From assembly GCA_947039515.1 (NCBI GenBank), contig CAMQYY010000004.1, positions 20,207 through 84,206 of the forward strand: DNA of 64,000 nt. The letters are read 5' to 3'. The stretch is from an uncultured Ureaplasma sp. Its GTDB lineage: Bacteria > Bacillota_I > Bacilli_A > Mycoplasmatales > Mycoplasmoidaceae. A program made the position numbers and the translations under genes. Shown here piece by piece: positions 16,510-28,319 of the stretch. The notes below the pieces were generated by a model. That model was not told where the DNA came from and ran no database searches. It was given only the letters and a program-made list of their open reading frames with translations. The stretch's first letter is position 1. Every line of letters starts with the position of its first letter.

Positions 16510-16812
16510 TTATTTTTCTATTGCAATAACAGAAACTTTTGTTTTTTGATTATGAAATTTTGTGTATTTAACAATACCTTCAATTTTAGCAAATAAAGTG
16601 TGATCTTTTCCTTGACCAACATTTTTACCTGGATAAATTCTATTACCTCTTTGACGATAAATAATGTTACCAGGAATTGCTTTTTGTCCATCAGCTAATT
16701 TAGCGCCTAAAAATTTAGGATTCGAATCTCTACCATTTTTAGTTGAACCAGTCCCTTTTTTAGAAGCAAATAATTGCAAATCCGTTTTATTTCATATTTT
16801 GTTATTATTCAT
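16510..16812 (-). CDS. rpmA: 50S ribosomal protein L27
   Basis: [32 protein letters not shown]...[26 protein letters not shown]. Confidence 0.97.
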
Positions 16813-16813
16813 T

Positions 16814-17113
16814 TTAAAGTACTTCCTCACGTTTATCTATAATTTCAATATGCTTTTTATATTCACTATGGTAAATAGCATTTAATTGAATTCATAATAA
16901 CTCTAATTTATATATATAATCATCATTAATATTTGTGACTATTAACTTAATTAATCCTTCTTTTTTTTCTAAAAAAATATCATTTTTAATAAATCAATTT
17001 AAAGAACCTTCTACAATTGCACTTATTCCGGCACAAACAATATCATTTTGTTCTTTATAATTAGCATGACCTAAAATATTAAAAGCATTTTTGTAAAAAA
17101 TTATTTTAATCAT
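16814..17113 (-). CDS. prp: Ribosomal-processing cysteine protease Prp
   Basis: GHANYKEQNDIVCAGISAIVEG; conserved position between L21 and L27. Confidence 0.9.
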
Positions 17114-17115
17114 AA

Positions 17116-17415
17116 TTATTCTTTAATTTTTTTAATTAATAATTTTGTATAAGGTTGTCTATGACCTTGTCTTTTCATATGATGTTTTTTAGATTGAAAT
17201 TTAATAATTCTAATTTTTTTCTGTTTTCCATGATTTTCAACAATTGCTTTAACTGTTGCATCTTTTAAATATGGTGTACCAACTTTTGTATCAATCATCA
17301 TAATTTCTTTAAAAACGATTTCAGAACCTATCTCATTTTTTAGTTTTTCAACATAAATAGTATCACCTTCTGATACTTTATATTGTTTACCACCTGTTTG
17401 GAATATAGCAAACAT
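17116..17415 (-). CDS. rplU: 50S ribosomal protein L21
   Basis: MFAIFQTGGKQYKVSEGDTIYVEKL...KKHHMKRQGHRQPYT. Confidence 0.96.
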   Translation of the reverse strand: MFAIFQTGGKQYKVSEGDTIYVEKLKNEIGSEIVFKEIMMIDTKVGTPYLKDATVKAIVENHGKQKKIRIIKFQSKKHHMKRQGHRQPYTKLLIKKIKE

Positions 17416-17419
17416 TTTT

Positions 17420-17530
17420 TCTCCTATTAGAACTTAGACTCGCTAATATTGGGGTTTATCTTTCAAAACACTTAAACCAAATATTTTATGCGGTTGAAGC
17501 AGGATATTTTTAATAAGCACTGCTAATATA
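17420..17530 (-). promoter_or_regulatory. Structured 5' leader of the rplU-prp-rpmA operon (L21-leader-like)
   Basis: GC-enriched leader with a GGTTTA...TAAACC stem upstream of rplU; upstream TATGCTAAAAT-like -10. Confidence 0.4.
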
Positions 17531-17614
17531 TTTTAGCATAAAATAGCAAAAATCTATCTATATTATAAAAAGTAATATTTTTAAAAAAATTAAAAATATT
17601 ACTTAATATAATTC

Positions 17615-18463
17615 TTATTTACAACAAGAACATTCTGGAGCTTTAAATCTTAGTGATGTACAAGATAAACCACCATCAACTTTAGCAATTTCGCTAGTAG
17701 CACATTTATGGAAAGTATAATCTCCTCCATCTGGTCCTTTACCTTTAAGTTCAGTTTTAAGTTGATCATAAACTTCAGGAAATTCAGCTGGGACAATAAT
17801 ATGTTCATTAATTCAAATACTATTTGTAGCATAAGCTGATTTTTTTGGCACAATTATTTTATTAAATGAATCAAAAACATTATTTTTAACACTTATTAAA
17901 TAATCATTGAATGTTTCTTCAATCAATAAATTATTATGTTCTAAATATGATACGCTACTTTTTAAATGAAGACCAGCATCAATTTTAACACCAATAACTT
18001 TATAACCATATGGTTCATAAATTTTTGTTAATTGATCAATACCTTCTTGATTAGTTCTTGAAGTAATACCTACATAAAAAGTATCATCAACCATCATAAC
18101 ATCGCCAGCATCCATTGTTCCTGGTCCTTGAATATAATGAATTTTTTCAATTGGGTAAAATTGAGCTACATGAGCTGCCATTTCAGTTTTTTCACCTTGT
18201 CTGGTTGGATGTCCTGGATTAGTAATAACAGCACATTTATCAGCTAATAAAGCTGCATCTTCAACAAAAGTTGAATCAGGGTAAAATTCATCTGGTTCAA
18301 TAACATAAGTTTTCATTCCAATTTTTTCTAATAATTTAATGTAATCAGCATGTTGTGTTTTTGCTAAATCAATAATAATTCCTGAAGGTTTTCCTTCCAT
18401 ATTTTGACCATTAACTAAATTGTTGCATGATTTTCTTGAAATAGTATTTGTAAATTTGTTCAT
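17615..18463 (-). CDS. Dimethylarginine dimethylaminohydrolase (DDAH)-like amidinotransferase-fold enzyme (282 aa)
   Basis: FVEDAALL, MDAGDVMM..FYVGITSRTNQEG, GLHLKSSVSYL (His), C-terminal GGLSCTSLRF (Cys); too short for classical ~400-aa ArcA. Confidence 0.8.
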
Positions 18464-18532
18464 AATTATCCTTAAAGTATCCTACACTTTAATATTACTC
18501 TTATTTCATAGAAAAAATAAAATAATTTATAT

Positions 18533-18567
18533 ACAAAAAAAGCACATAAAATGTACTTTTTTTATTT
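18533..18567 (-). terminator. Terminator downstream of the tRNA cluster
   Basis: aaaaaaagcacataaaatgtacttttttt near-perfect hairpin. Confidence 0.65.
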
Positions 18568-18612
18568 ATATAAAATTAAAATTCTTATTTATATTAATTT
18601 GAAAATTAAATT

Positions 18613-18686
18613 TGGAGCAGGTGATGGGAATCGAACCCACACTAATAGCTTGGAAGGCTATAGTTCTACCATTGAACTACACCTGC
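18613..18686 (-). tRNA. tRNA-Gly (TCC)
   Basis: Cloverleaf GCAGGTG...CACCTGC-T-CCA; anticodon loop CTTCCAA. Confidence 0.93.
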
Positions 18687-18691
18687 TTAAA

Positions 18692-18777
18692 TGGTGCTGG
18701 AAGAGGGACTTGAACCCTCACGTCCTTACAGACACAGGATTTTAAGTCCTGTGCGTCTACCATTCCGCCACTCCAGC
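18692..18777 (-). tRNA. tRNA-Leu (TAA)
   Basis: Type II tRNA, GCTGGAG.../...CCAGC-A-CCA, anticodon TAA. Confidence 0.93.
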
Positions 18778-18811
18778 AATTTTTCTCCAAAAGGAGAAAT
18801 TATATATAAAT

Positions 18812-18886
18812 TGGTGCCCCACGAAGGAATTGAACCTTCGACCCCTTCATTAAAAGTGAAATGCTCTACCTCTGAGCTAGTGGGGC
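18812..18886 (-). tRNA. tRNA-Lys (TTT)
   Basis: GCCCCAC...GTGGGGC-A-CCA, anticodon TTT. Confidence 0.93.
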
Positions 18887-18929
18887 AAAAATATTAATAA
18901 AAGAAATAATATTCTTCATTAATTAAAAA

Positions 18930-19004
18930 TGGCTGGCCTGGGAGGAATCGAACCTACGCGTGGAAGAATCAAAATCTTCTGCCTTACCGCTTGGCTACAG
19001 GCCA
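18930..19004 (-). tRNA. tRNA-Gln (TTG)
   Basis: TGGCCTG...CAGGCCA-G-CCA, anticodon TTG. Confidence 0.93.
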
Positions 19005-19010
19005 ATAAAA

Positions 19011-19094
19011 TGGTGGACAGAGACGGATTCGAACCATCGAAACTTTCGTGGCTGAGTTACAGTCAGCTGCGTTTGGCCACTTCGCTATCTGTCC
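19011..19094 (-). tRNA. tRNA-Tyr (GTA)
   Basis: Type II tRNA GGACAG...CTGTCC-A-CCA, anticodon GTA. Confidence 0.93.
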
Positions 19095-19096
19095 AT

Positions 19097-19130
19097 TTAA
19101 AAAGGTATTGTATAAATATACCTTTTATTA
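19097..19130 (-). terminator. Hairpin downstream of greA
   Basis: aaaaaggtattgtataaatataccttttt stem-loop. Confidence 0.5.
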
Positions 19131-19184
19131 TTGTATTACAATTAACAGTAAAATGCAATAATAATTGCATTTAAAAAAATTAAT

Positions 19185-19652
19185 TTAAGAAATTGACAAA
19201 ATTTCTAATTTATAAGGCTTTTCAATTGATTTTACTTCCACAATATCACCTTTTTTCTTTTTAAGAACACTAATAGCTAAGGGACAGTCAATTGAAATAT
19301 AATTTTTGTCAAGATCTATTTCTAATGAACCAACTATTTTATAAGTTATTTCTTCTTTTTCTTGAAAATCAAAAACTGTAATTGTGTTATTAATTGAAAC
19401 AACATCTTTTTCATCTTCAATGCTATCAGTAAGAATATGATTATCAATAATTTCTTGAATTTCATTTATTCTGCTTTGAATAGCAACTTGTTTTTCTTTA
19501 GCAGCGGTATAATCAGCATTTTCAGAAAGATCCCCTTGTTCTCTTGCTTCTTGAAGCTCTATTAAAACTTTTGGTCTATCTTCGCTAATTAAAGTATCTA
19601 TTTCTATTTTATACTTTTCAAGGGCTATTTTTGAAATATAATTTTTATTCAT
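19185..19652 (-). CDS. greA: Transcription elongation factor GreA
   Basis: EAREQGDLSENADYTAAKEKQ... and SPLAISVLKKKKGDIVEV-like C-terminus. Confidence 0.95.
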   Translation of the reverse strand: MNKNYISKIALEKYKIEIDTLISEDRPKVLIELQEAREQGDLSENADYTAAKEKQVAIQSRINEIQEIIDNHILTDSIEDEKDVVSINNTITVFDFQEKEEITYKIVGSLEIDLDKNYISIDCPLAISVLKKKKGDIVEVKSIEKPYKLEILSIS

Positions 19653-19695
19653 ATTTTCTCCTATTTCTTTTATATTATAATGATATTTTATTAAA

Positions 19696-21063
19696 TTAAT
19701 TAATAACTCTTAATCCACCATCAAAATCATCGATAATAGTTGTTGATATTAAAGCTTCATCATCAATTTTTCTAATCTCGCTAATTATTTTAGAAAGTTC
19801 TATATAATTACAGATTATTTCAATATTTTGCTTTTTTAATAAAGAATAACCACCAATAGTATTATTAATAGTTAAAGAATAATGGTAATTACCATCAATA
19901 AAATGATTTCTAATACTTAAAATATTTTCTTTATTTGTATATACTTGGATTTTGATTTTTTTATGTTTTGGAAAAATAGTATCTATTATTACAGAACTAA
20001 TTATTGTTGTAGCTAATGAAATTATTAAATTTGGTGAAAAGAATAAACTCACAGCATGAGCATTTTTGGAATTAGCTAAAAATTCTTCAATTCCAGGAGT
20101 TGTGATAATTGGAATAAAAATACCAATTGTTGTTGAAAGCATTAAGAATGTAATATTAAAATAAATTAATGTTTTTCCAATCTCTTTATTTTTCTTTTTT
20201 GAAAAATAAAGAGAAACAATATCAGTTCCACCAGTTGATCCATTTAATATATATAAAATTGAAATAGGAAATCCAATTAACATTATAGAAAAAATAGAAT
20301 ACATTGTTAAACTAACTACTTTAGCAACATCATTAGGTTCTCATGTTAAAAATGTTAATCCTTTGTCCTTAAGCTCACTAAATGGTGGAACTATTGATTG
20401 GACTTGACCAAAAATAAAAATATTATCTATTCCTGGAATAAAACTTAAAGCTAAACCAAATAATTGGGTTCAAAGAATATAAATAATCGTAATAATAGCA
20501 AATTGTTTTGAAATCTTCTTATAAGCAAAAATAACAAGTGGGATATTGATAACTGCTGTTAATCCCCAAAACAAAACATTAAAGACGGCATCAGCAGTGG
20601 TGGGATTTACACCTGAATCTAGTAATGAATTATTAACAAGTCTTGCAATACCTTGTAAAACACCACTAATTCCAGCTGAAAATAATCCAGAATTTTTAAT
20701 AAAGAAAATAGTGGCAACACTTACAAATGTAGCAAGTAAAATTGTTAGAAAAATTTTTCTAAAACGATATTCTTCATTGTAAAGAACAGAAAATTTTAAC
20801 ATCGAAGATTTGAATTTAACTAATTTTACTTCATGAGGATTATCTAAACTAACCAATCTCTGAGAAAAATTATTAATTGAATTTGCATGTTTCTTTTTTA
20901 AGGAATTTAGCTCATTTCTCAATTCTAAAATTTGAGCATCAATCTCTTCTTTTTCTATTTCTGTCTGGGATTTATTTCTTTTATTAAGTAAATCATCAAT
21001 TGAAATATTAATTTTCTTAATAAATTCAAAACTTTCTTTTTTACTTTTTTTATTTTCTTTCAT
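19696..21063 (-). CDS. YitT/DUF2179 family membrane protein with N-terminal coiled-coil extension (455 aa)
   Basis: SGLFSAGISGVLQGIARL, NIPLVIFAYKKISKQFA, GGTDIVSLYFS, C-terminal DUF2179-like domain; joined across TGA. Confidence 0.82.
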
Positions 21064-21085
21064 AAAGGGATTTTAAAAAATATAT

Positions 21086-21460
21086 TTATTTTTTCTTTCT
21101 TTTATCTTCTTTAATTCTAGCTGATTTACCAGATCTCTCTCTCATATATGAAATATAAGATCTTCTAACTTTACCATATCTTTTAACTTCTATAGCTTCA
21201 ATTAATGGTGAATTGATTTGAAAATTTTCTTCAACTCAAACTCCACTAGATTCTTTTCTTACTAAGAAAGTTTCAGAAACTCCTGAACCTTTTCTTCTTA
21301 AAACAATACCTTCAAATTTTTGGATTCTAGTTTTATTATTTTCAATAATTCTTAAATGTACAACAACAGTATCACCTGAACTAAAATTAGGAATATCTTT
21401 TTTTAAATATTGTAATTCGACGTTTTTAATAATTTCGCCTCTATTTATTTTATTCATCAT
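21086..21460 (-). CDS. rplS: 50S ribosomal protein L19
   Basis: [69 protein letters not shown]. Confidence 0.96.
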
Positions 21461-22157
21461 TATTTTCTCTTTCTTTATTTTTATTAATAAATTTTAAATA
21501 TAAATCATTTCTTTTTAGTTTTGTTAATTCAATTCGTTCATTTTCTCTAAAATCTTTAATTTTTTGATGATTGCCTGATAAAAGAATTTCAGGAACAGAA
21601 TGATTTTCAAAAATTAAAGGTTTTGTATAAACTGAATGATCTAATAAATCATTTTCAAAAGATTCTGAAATTAAACTTTCAGATTTAATCACATTATCAA
21701 CTAATCTAGTAACTGCATCAATAATCACTAAAGAAGGTATTTCACCTCCTGTTAGGATAAAATCTCCAATAGAAATTTCATCATCAATATAATATTTTAT
21801 TCTAGCATCAAAACCTTCGTAATGACCTGATATTAAAATAATATGTTCATTTGTTTTAGCGATGTTTTTAGCAATTCTTTGATTAAATACTTTACCTGTC
21901 GGTGTTAATAGATAAACTTTAGAATTTTCTTTTTTATAAAACATAATTGCTTCAACGATTGGTTCTATACTTAAAACCATACCAGGGCCACCACCGAATG
22001 GTGTGTCATCTACACTTTTATGTTTTGATTTGGAAAAATTTCTAAAGTTAATAACCTCTATTTCAACCAATTTCTTTTCAATCGCTTTTTTCAAAATTGA
22101 AGAATTCAAAAAGGGTTCATATATTTTATCAAATAAAGTTAAAACAGTAATTTTCAT
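21450..22157 (-). CDS. trmD: tRNA (guanine37-N1)-methyltransferase
   Basis: DDTPFGGGPGMVL, ISGHYEGFDARI, ISIGDFILTGGEIPSLVIIDAVTRL. Confidence 0.96.
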   Translation of the reverse strand: MKITVLTLFDKIYEPFLNSSILKKAIEKKLVEIEVINFRNFSKSKHKSVDDTPFGGGPGMVLSIEPIVEAIMFYKKENSKVYLLTPTGKVFNQRIAKNIAKTNEHIILISGHYEGFDARIKYYIDDEISIGDFILTGGEIPSLVIIDAVTRLVDNVIKSESLISESFENDLLDHSVYTKPLIFENHSVPEILLSGNHQKIKDFRENERIELTKLKRNDLYLKFINKNKERENNDE

Positions 22158-22162
22158 TTATA

Positions 22163-22840
22163 TTATTTAACTTTTATTTTACTTTTTATTTTTTCAATTT
22201 TAGTTACTTTAACTTTTTCTACTTTAGAAACTTCTTTTGTTTTAACTTTAGATGCCTTAGTATCTTTTGTTGATTCACCTTTTTCAACTTTAGTTGTTTT
22301 AGTAGTTTTTGGTGATTCAATTTTTTCAACTCTAGGTGCTTTAGCAACTTTTGCTGATTCACCTTTTTCAACTTTAGTTGTTTTAGTAACCTTTGGTGGT
22401 TCAATTTTTTCAACTCTAGTTATTTCAGGAACTTTTATTGTTTCTTTTTTAACATTTTCAGTTTTTTCAACTTTAACATTATCTGTTTTTGCAACTTTAG
22501 TTGTTTTAGTTTTATCAGCTTTAGGTTTAGTTTCTTTTTTAATCTTAACTACCTTTTCAATTTTAGGTTTATTAGCTATGTTATCATTTTTTGCTTTAAT
22601 ATATTCAGCTCAAATGCCTTCCTTACTAAATAAATTTTTAACAGTTTCTGTTGGAACAGCCCCATTTAATAAAAGTTTTAAAATAGATTCTCTATCGAAT
22701 TTTGAAACTTTTGAAATTGGGTCATAATGTCCTAATTGTTCAATAAATTTTCCATTAGCTTTTGATCTAGCATCTGCTGCTATTAATCTATAAAATGGTC
22801 TTTTATGTCTACCAATTCTTGTTAGTCTTAATTTTACCAA
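22163..22840 (-). CDS. rpsP: 30S ribosomal protein S16 with ~140-aa Lys/Glu/Thr/Val-rich C-terminal extension (225 aa, TTG start)
   Basis: KLRLTRIGRHKRPFYRLIAADARSKANGKFIEQLGHYDP core; same frame continues through TGA=W into a repeat-rich tail; ggagga RBS. Confidence 0.92.
22250..22417 (-). repeat. Two 84-bp tandem units (28 aa) in the rpsP tail
   Basis: RVEKIEPPKVTKTTKVEKGESAKVAKAP / RVEKIESPKTTKTTKVEKGESTKDTKAS. Confidence 0.9.
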
Positions 22841-22880
22841 AATATCCTCCTTAATTAATCTATAAAATAATACCATAAAT

Positions 22881-22920
22881 TTTATTAGGTGTTAAGTAAA
22901 TTTACTTAACACCTAATAAA
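22881..22920. promoter_or_regulatory. 40-bp perfect palindrome upstream of the rpsP operon
   Basis: tttattaggtgttaagtaaa|tttacttaacacctaataaa. Confidence 0.8.
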
Positions 22921-23015
22921 AAAATTTTCATTTTATTATTTAGGACATTAATAAATTATTTGTCATCTTTAGAATCGATATAAAAATTATGAAATATGTT
23001 AAAGATTTATAAAAA

Positions 23016-23052
23016 AAAAATAGAGTTATCTCAAAAAGATAACTCTATTTTT
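23016..23052 (-). terminator. Terminator of the smc-ftsY-ylxM operon
   Basis: aaaaatagagttatctcaaaaagataactctattttt hairpin followed by U tract on minus strand. Confidence 0.85.
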
Positions 23053-23068
23053 ATAAATTGTTATTATT

Positions 23069-23377
23069 TTAGCTATATTCTATTTTTAAAAGTTCATTAC
23101 TAATTGAAGCATCATCGATTTTTTCATATAATTTTATTCTCTGTCAAAATTTTTTATGAAGGTTTAATTTCTTTTCATAACTTTTTAAAATAAGAACAGT
23201 CTTTTTTAAAGAATCATTAATAGCGATTTTAGATACTTCATTATTTTTAGCTATTTCATTTAAAGATAAATCATCAAAATAATGCAATATGAAATATTTT
23301 TTTTGCTTATCTGTTAAAAGATTTTGATAAAAATCAAACAATTCAATTATTTCATTTATTTCTTTAATTTCATTCAT
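23069..23377 (-). CDS. ylxM: YlxM-like (UPF0122) helix-turn-helix protein
   Basis: LTDKQKKYFILHYFDDLSLNEIAKNNEVSKIAINDSLKK. Confidence 0.88.
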
Positions 23378-23379
23378 TT

Positions 23380-24417
23380 TTATTCACCAAATGATTGACT
23401 CATTCCTATAATAAAAGATTCCAAGTCAAAAGGATGTAGATCATCAATTTTTTCACCAAGACCTATAAATTTAACAGGAATCTTAAAGATATCATTAATA
23501 CTAATAATAATCCCACCTTTTGAAGTTGAATCCATTTTAGTTAAAACAATTCCTGTAACTTTTGTTGCTTCAAAAAAACCTTTAGCTTGTAAAAGCCCTG
23601 ACTGACCCGTTGTAGCATCTAAAACAAGTAAAACTTCATGCGGAGCTGAATCATCAAATTTTTTAATAATATTTCTTATTTTAGTTAACTCATTCATTAA
23701 ATTAGTTTTATTTTGAAGTCTACCTGAAGTATCACATATGACTAAATCATAATCTTCTTCGGTGCCTTTTTTCACGCCTTGAAAAATCACACTAGCAGGG
23801 TCTTGATTTAACTTTTGAGGAACAACAATATCTACTTCTAATTTTTCAGCTCAAACTTTTAATTGTTCAACAGCACCAGCTCTAAAAGTATCACCTGCAA
23901 CCAATAATATTTTTTTATTTTGATCTTTAAATTTTTTAGATATCTTGGCAATAGAAGTTGTTTTACCAACGCCATTAGCTCCAACTAATAAAACAATATT
24001 TGTTCTATTTTCTTCTAAATTAATATTAGTATCAATATCAGAATTTTGAATATAATGAATTAATAATTTATCAATAAAAATTTCTTTAATCAATTTAATA
24101 TCTTTAATATTTTGAAATTTAACTTCTTCTTTTATTTGTTCAATAATAATATCAACAACACTATAACCAATATCATAAGAAAGAAGAACTTCTTCTAAAT
24201 GTTCAAAAAATTTATTATCTACTTTAGTATTTTCTATTGTTAAGTCTTCAATTAATTTAGCTAGACCTTTAGATGAATTTCTTAAACCTTTATTAAAAAC
24301 ATCTTGTTTTTTAATTTTCTTCTTATCAAAAAGAGATTTTTTTTCTTGTTCTTGATTAATTTTTTTAGAAATCTTTTTTTGGTCTAAGTTTTTAAAAACA
24401 TTTTTAAAAATACTCAT
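23380..24417 (-). CDS. ftsY: Signal recognition particle receptor FtsY
   Basis: [56 protein letters not shown]. Confidence 0.95.
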
Positions 24418-27356
24418 TAAGATTCCTCTTCAGAATTCTTAATTGCTTTTTCTAATTCAACAGAAATCATTTTTGTTATTCCAGGTGTTTGCATAGTAGC
24501 ACCTAATAAAGTATCACATTCTTTCATAGTACCAGGTCTATGTGTTATTACTAAGAATTGAGTATTTTCACCTGATCTTTTAATAATTTTAGCAAATCTT
24601 TCAACATTAGCTAAATCAAGAGCAGCTTCAGCTTCATCTAAAATAACCATAGGAAAAGAAGAAATTTTTAAGATTGTAAACAAAACAGAAATTGCTACTA
24701 AAGTTTTTTCACCACCTGAAAGTAATTTTAAATTACTAATTCTTTTACCAGGAGGATTAGCCATAATTTCTATTCCTGATTCAAGAACATTTTCTTCATC
24801 ACTTAATGTGATAGCACAAGTTCCTCCACCAAATAGAAATCTAAATATTTCAGATAAATTTTTATTCACATCAGAAATAATTTTTAAAAATTTCGATTTA
24901 GCAGCTTTATCTAAACTCAAAATAGATTGCCTAATATCATTAACACTTTTTTCGATTTCTTCTCTTGATTGAGTTATTTCAGAACATTTATTTTCTTTTT
25001 CAGTTAGTTCATCAATAGCATTAAAATTAATAGCTCCAAGAGTATCTATTTCAGAATTTAATTGTCTAATTATTTCTCTAGCTTGAACTTCAGTCATTGG
25101 AAGTTCACTTAAATAATTTTCCATTACAAATTCTAATGTTAATTTATATTTTTCATTAATTTTATTTTTAATAGAGTCAATTATTCCATTGGCCTTAATT
25201 AAATTTCTTTCTTCAGAATATAATTCTTCTTTAATTGAATCTATTTTTTTTCTTAAATCTTCAAGTTTACCTTCAGAATCTCTTAATTCAGATTGATATT
25301 TATTTTTAGCACTGATTGCAATTGTATTATTCTCTTTAGCTTTAAATAAAAGTGATTTAAATTTATTGATTTCTTCTTTTAAATCATTAGAATCAATGTT
25401 ACTTTTTTCATATTTCTTTTCAGAAAGAATTTCAAATTCAATAACATAATGTTCTCTTTTAGTTTTATTAGAATCATGGATAGTTGATCAAATTGATAAA
25501 GTATGATTTTTTTCATTAATTTTTTCATTAACATCATTGATGTCATATTTCAATTTATCAATAATAGCTTGATTATTTATTTTTTGTTTTTCTAAAATAA
25601 CAATTTTTTCATTTAATTCTTTTTTATTATTTTCAACATTTAAAATAGAGAAATTACTTTTTTTATCATAACCTCCAGCAATAGCCCCTCCAGCAAATAC
25701 AACATCTCCATCCAAGGTTATTATTTTATACATTTTGTTAATAAATTTAGAAATTCTTAAAGCATTTTCTATATTATCGCTAATAATAACTTGACCAACT
25801 AATGAATTGATGATGTTTGAATATTTTTCATTTGTTTTTACTAAATTACCAGCAATACCTTCATAACCTTCTAAACTATTTAAAAGATTAAGGTCATCTC
25901 TTTTGATGAAACGAGATTTGATATCTGAAATTGGTAAGAAAGTTGCTTTTCCTGCTTTATTATTTTTTAAAAATTTAATAGCATTTTTAGCATTTTCACT
26001 ATTATCAACAATAAGATTATTAATTGTTGAACCAAAAGCTTTCATAATAGCCTTTTCATATTTTTCATCAACTTTAATTAAATTTAAAATAGTGTCATGA
26101 ACACCACTTATTCCAGCTTTATTATTCAATATTGCATTAACACCAAAATTTTGATTATTAGAAGTATTTAGTTGGTCTAAAATAAATTTTAATGTTGTCC
26201 TAGATTCTGTTAAAGTATTGATAACATCAGATTGTTTTAAGTTGATATGATAATCTTTCTCTTGTAATTCATTTAAGATATCAGTGAAAGTTTCAATTTG
26301 AAGTTTTGATTCTTTTATTTTTAGATCGCTATTATTAATGTCAATAGTTAATCCATCTATTAATTGTTTATAAGAATTAATTCTGGTATTAACATCTGAA
26401 GCATTTAAATTATTTTCAAGATTAGAATCTATTAAAAGTTGTTTTTTCTCTAATGAATTTATTTTTTCATTATGTTCAAAAACTTTTTCATTATATAGGT
26501 GATTATCTTTATCAGCTTCTGATAATTTTTCTTTAATAATTAAAATTTTTGCTCTTAATTCTTCTAATTGAGGTTCAAAAATTACTTTATCTTCTTGATA
26601 AATTTTGACTGTCTCATTAAGTTTATTTATATTCTCATTTAACTTTTTAATATCTCTAACAAAAATAGTAAGTTCAATATCTTTTAATTTTTTTGATTTT
26701 TCTAAATATATTTTTGCAGTTTCAGCTTGTCTGTTTAACTTCTTTAAATCTTTTAATAATTCATTTTCTACTGTTTGAATAGCAATTAAATTTGTTTCAG
26801 CTTTTTCTAAGTTTCTTAATGATTCAGCTTTTTTGGTTGAATACATACCAATTCCAGCAGCATCTTCAAAAAGTTTTCTTCTAGCTTCTGGTTTTGAATC
26901 ACTAAAAGTATTAACAGTTCCTTGGGAAATTATCCCTAAAGAACCTTTACTAAGACCTGTATCAGTAAAAATTAATTGAATATCTTTTAATCTAGCGATT
27001 TGATTATTGATTTTGTATTCACTTTCACCACTTTCTCTAAAAAGTTTTCTTGATATAGAAACAGTTGTTTCATCAGAGTGAAGTACTTTTAGTGAATTAT
27101 CAAATGTTAAAACTACATGAGCAAATTTAGATTCATCACGATTAGTTGAACCTTTGAATATTAAATCAAATTTTGAATTACCCCGCATATCTTTTATTGA
27201 TTGCTCACCTAAAACTCATTTAAATGCATCAACAATATTAGATTTACCAGCACCATTAGGACCAACTATTCCAGTCATTGGTTTAGTAAATTCAATCTCA
27301 ATTGGATCTGCAAATGATTTAAAACCTGAAGCATAGAATTTTTTTAAAAAGATCAT
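24417..27356 (-). CDS. smc: Chromosome segregation protein SMC (979 aa)
   Basis: Walker [18 protein letters not shown], hinge region, [35 protein letters not shown]. Confidence 0.95.
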
Positions 27357-27521
27357 TAAATTTACCTCAATTTTTTATATTTTACTATTTTTAATTAAAA
27401 AGCTTACATATTAATGAAGCATTTTTTTATTAGTTATTATTATTAATAATAATATTATATTTACTAGTTTAAAAAACATTTTATTTATTTTTTATTCATT
27501 AACTATTATTAGAAAAAAAGG

Positions 27522-28319
27522 CTACTTATTTTCTTTCTTCTTTATTTTTTGGGTTTGTTTATTATCTACATTATTTTCTTCATCAGAAAGTCAACTTTCA
27601 TTTTTAGATAAAGCATCACTAGCTGCGTTTTGCTGAGCTATTTGTTTGTTTTTACCACTACCAAATCCAAATAATAAAACATTATTACCTTTTCAATTTG
27701 GCATTCTTACATATAACTCAGATGTATAGGTTTTATCTTCATTAATATATTCTCTATAAAAAAACTCAAGATCTTTATGCTTTTGAATTTTAATTTGAAA
27801 ATCACTTTTAGGATCAATATTAAATTTATTTGCATCAAAATTAACAAATAAAATTTTCTTTAGTAAATTATTAACTATTGTAAAATTTTGATTATTATCA
27901 AGCATAATAGCTGCTATTAATGCCTCAAAAATATCTGCATAAATATTGTCATTATCTTTTGATTCTTCTTGACCTTTTCCCAAAAGAGCAAATTTATCAA
28001 TTTCATATTTTTTAACTACTTTACTTAAAGTTTCGCCTTTAACTAATTCAGCTCGATACAATGTAAGTTTATCTTCTTTATAATTATTATTAGTTTTGAA
28101 AAGAAATATTGAAACTAAGTATTGAATGATGCTATCACCAATAAATTCAAAACGTTCATAATCATAATTAATATTATTTTCATTCTTATATGTTTTATGA
28201 GTAAAAGCTTGAAGATAAAGAGATTTATTCTTTATTTTTATTCCATATGTTTCTAAAAATAATTCAAGTGATTCAAATCATTCTATTTCAGAATTGAAAT
28301 ACTTATTGAATCTCTTCAC
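27522..28319 (-). CDS. rnc: Ribonuclease III (GTG start, 265 aa)
   Basis: AFTHKTYKNE..DYERFEFIGDSIIQYLVS, ADIFEALIAAIML, C-terminal dsRBD; overlaps plsX end. Confidence 0.9.

Noticed and set aside
18551-19174. ORFs 18551..18745, 18691..18897, 18929..19174
   Set aside because: They run antisense through the tRNA cluster; the recurring G-x-x-R/T-H motifs are complements of tRNA T-arms.
22219-22413. Minus-strand ORF MKKLNHQRLLKQLKLKKVNQQ...
   Set aside because: Alternative frame of the tandem-repeat tail of rpsP; the S16 frame covers the same DNA.
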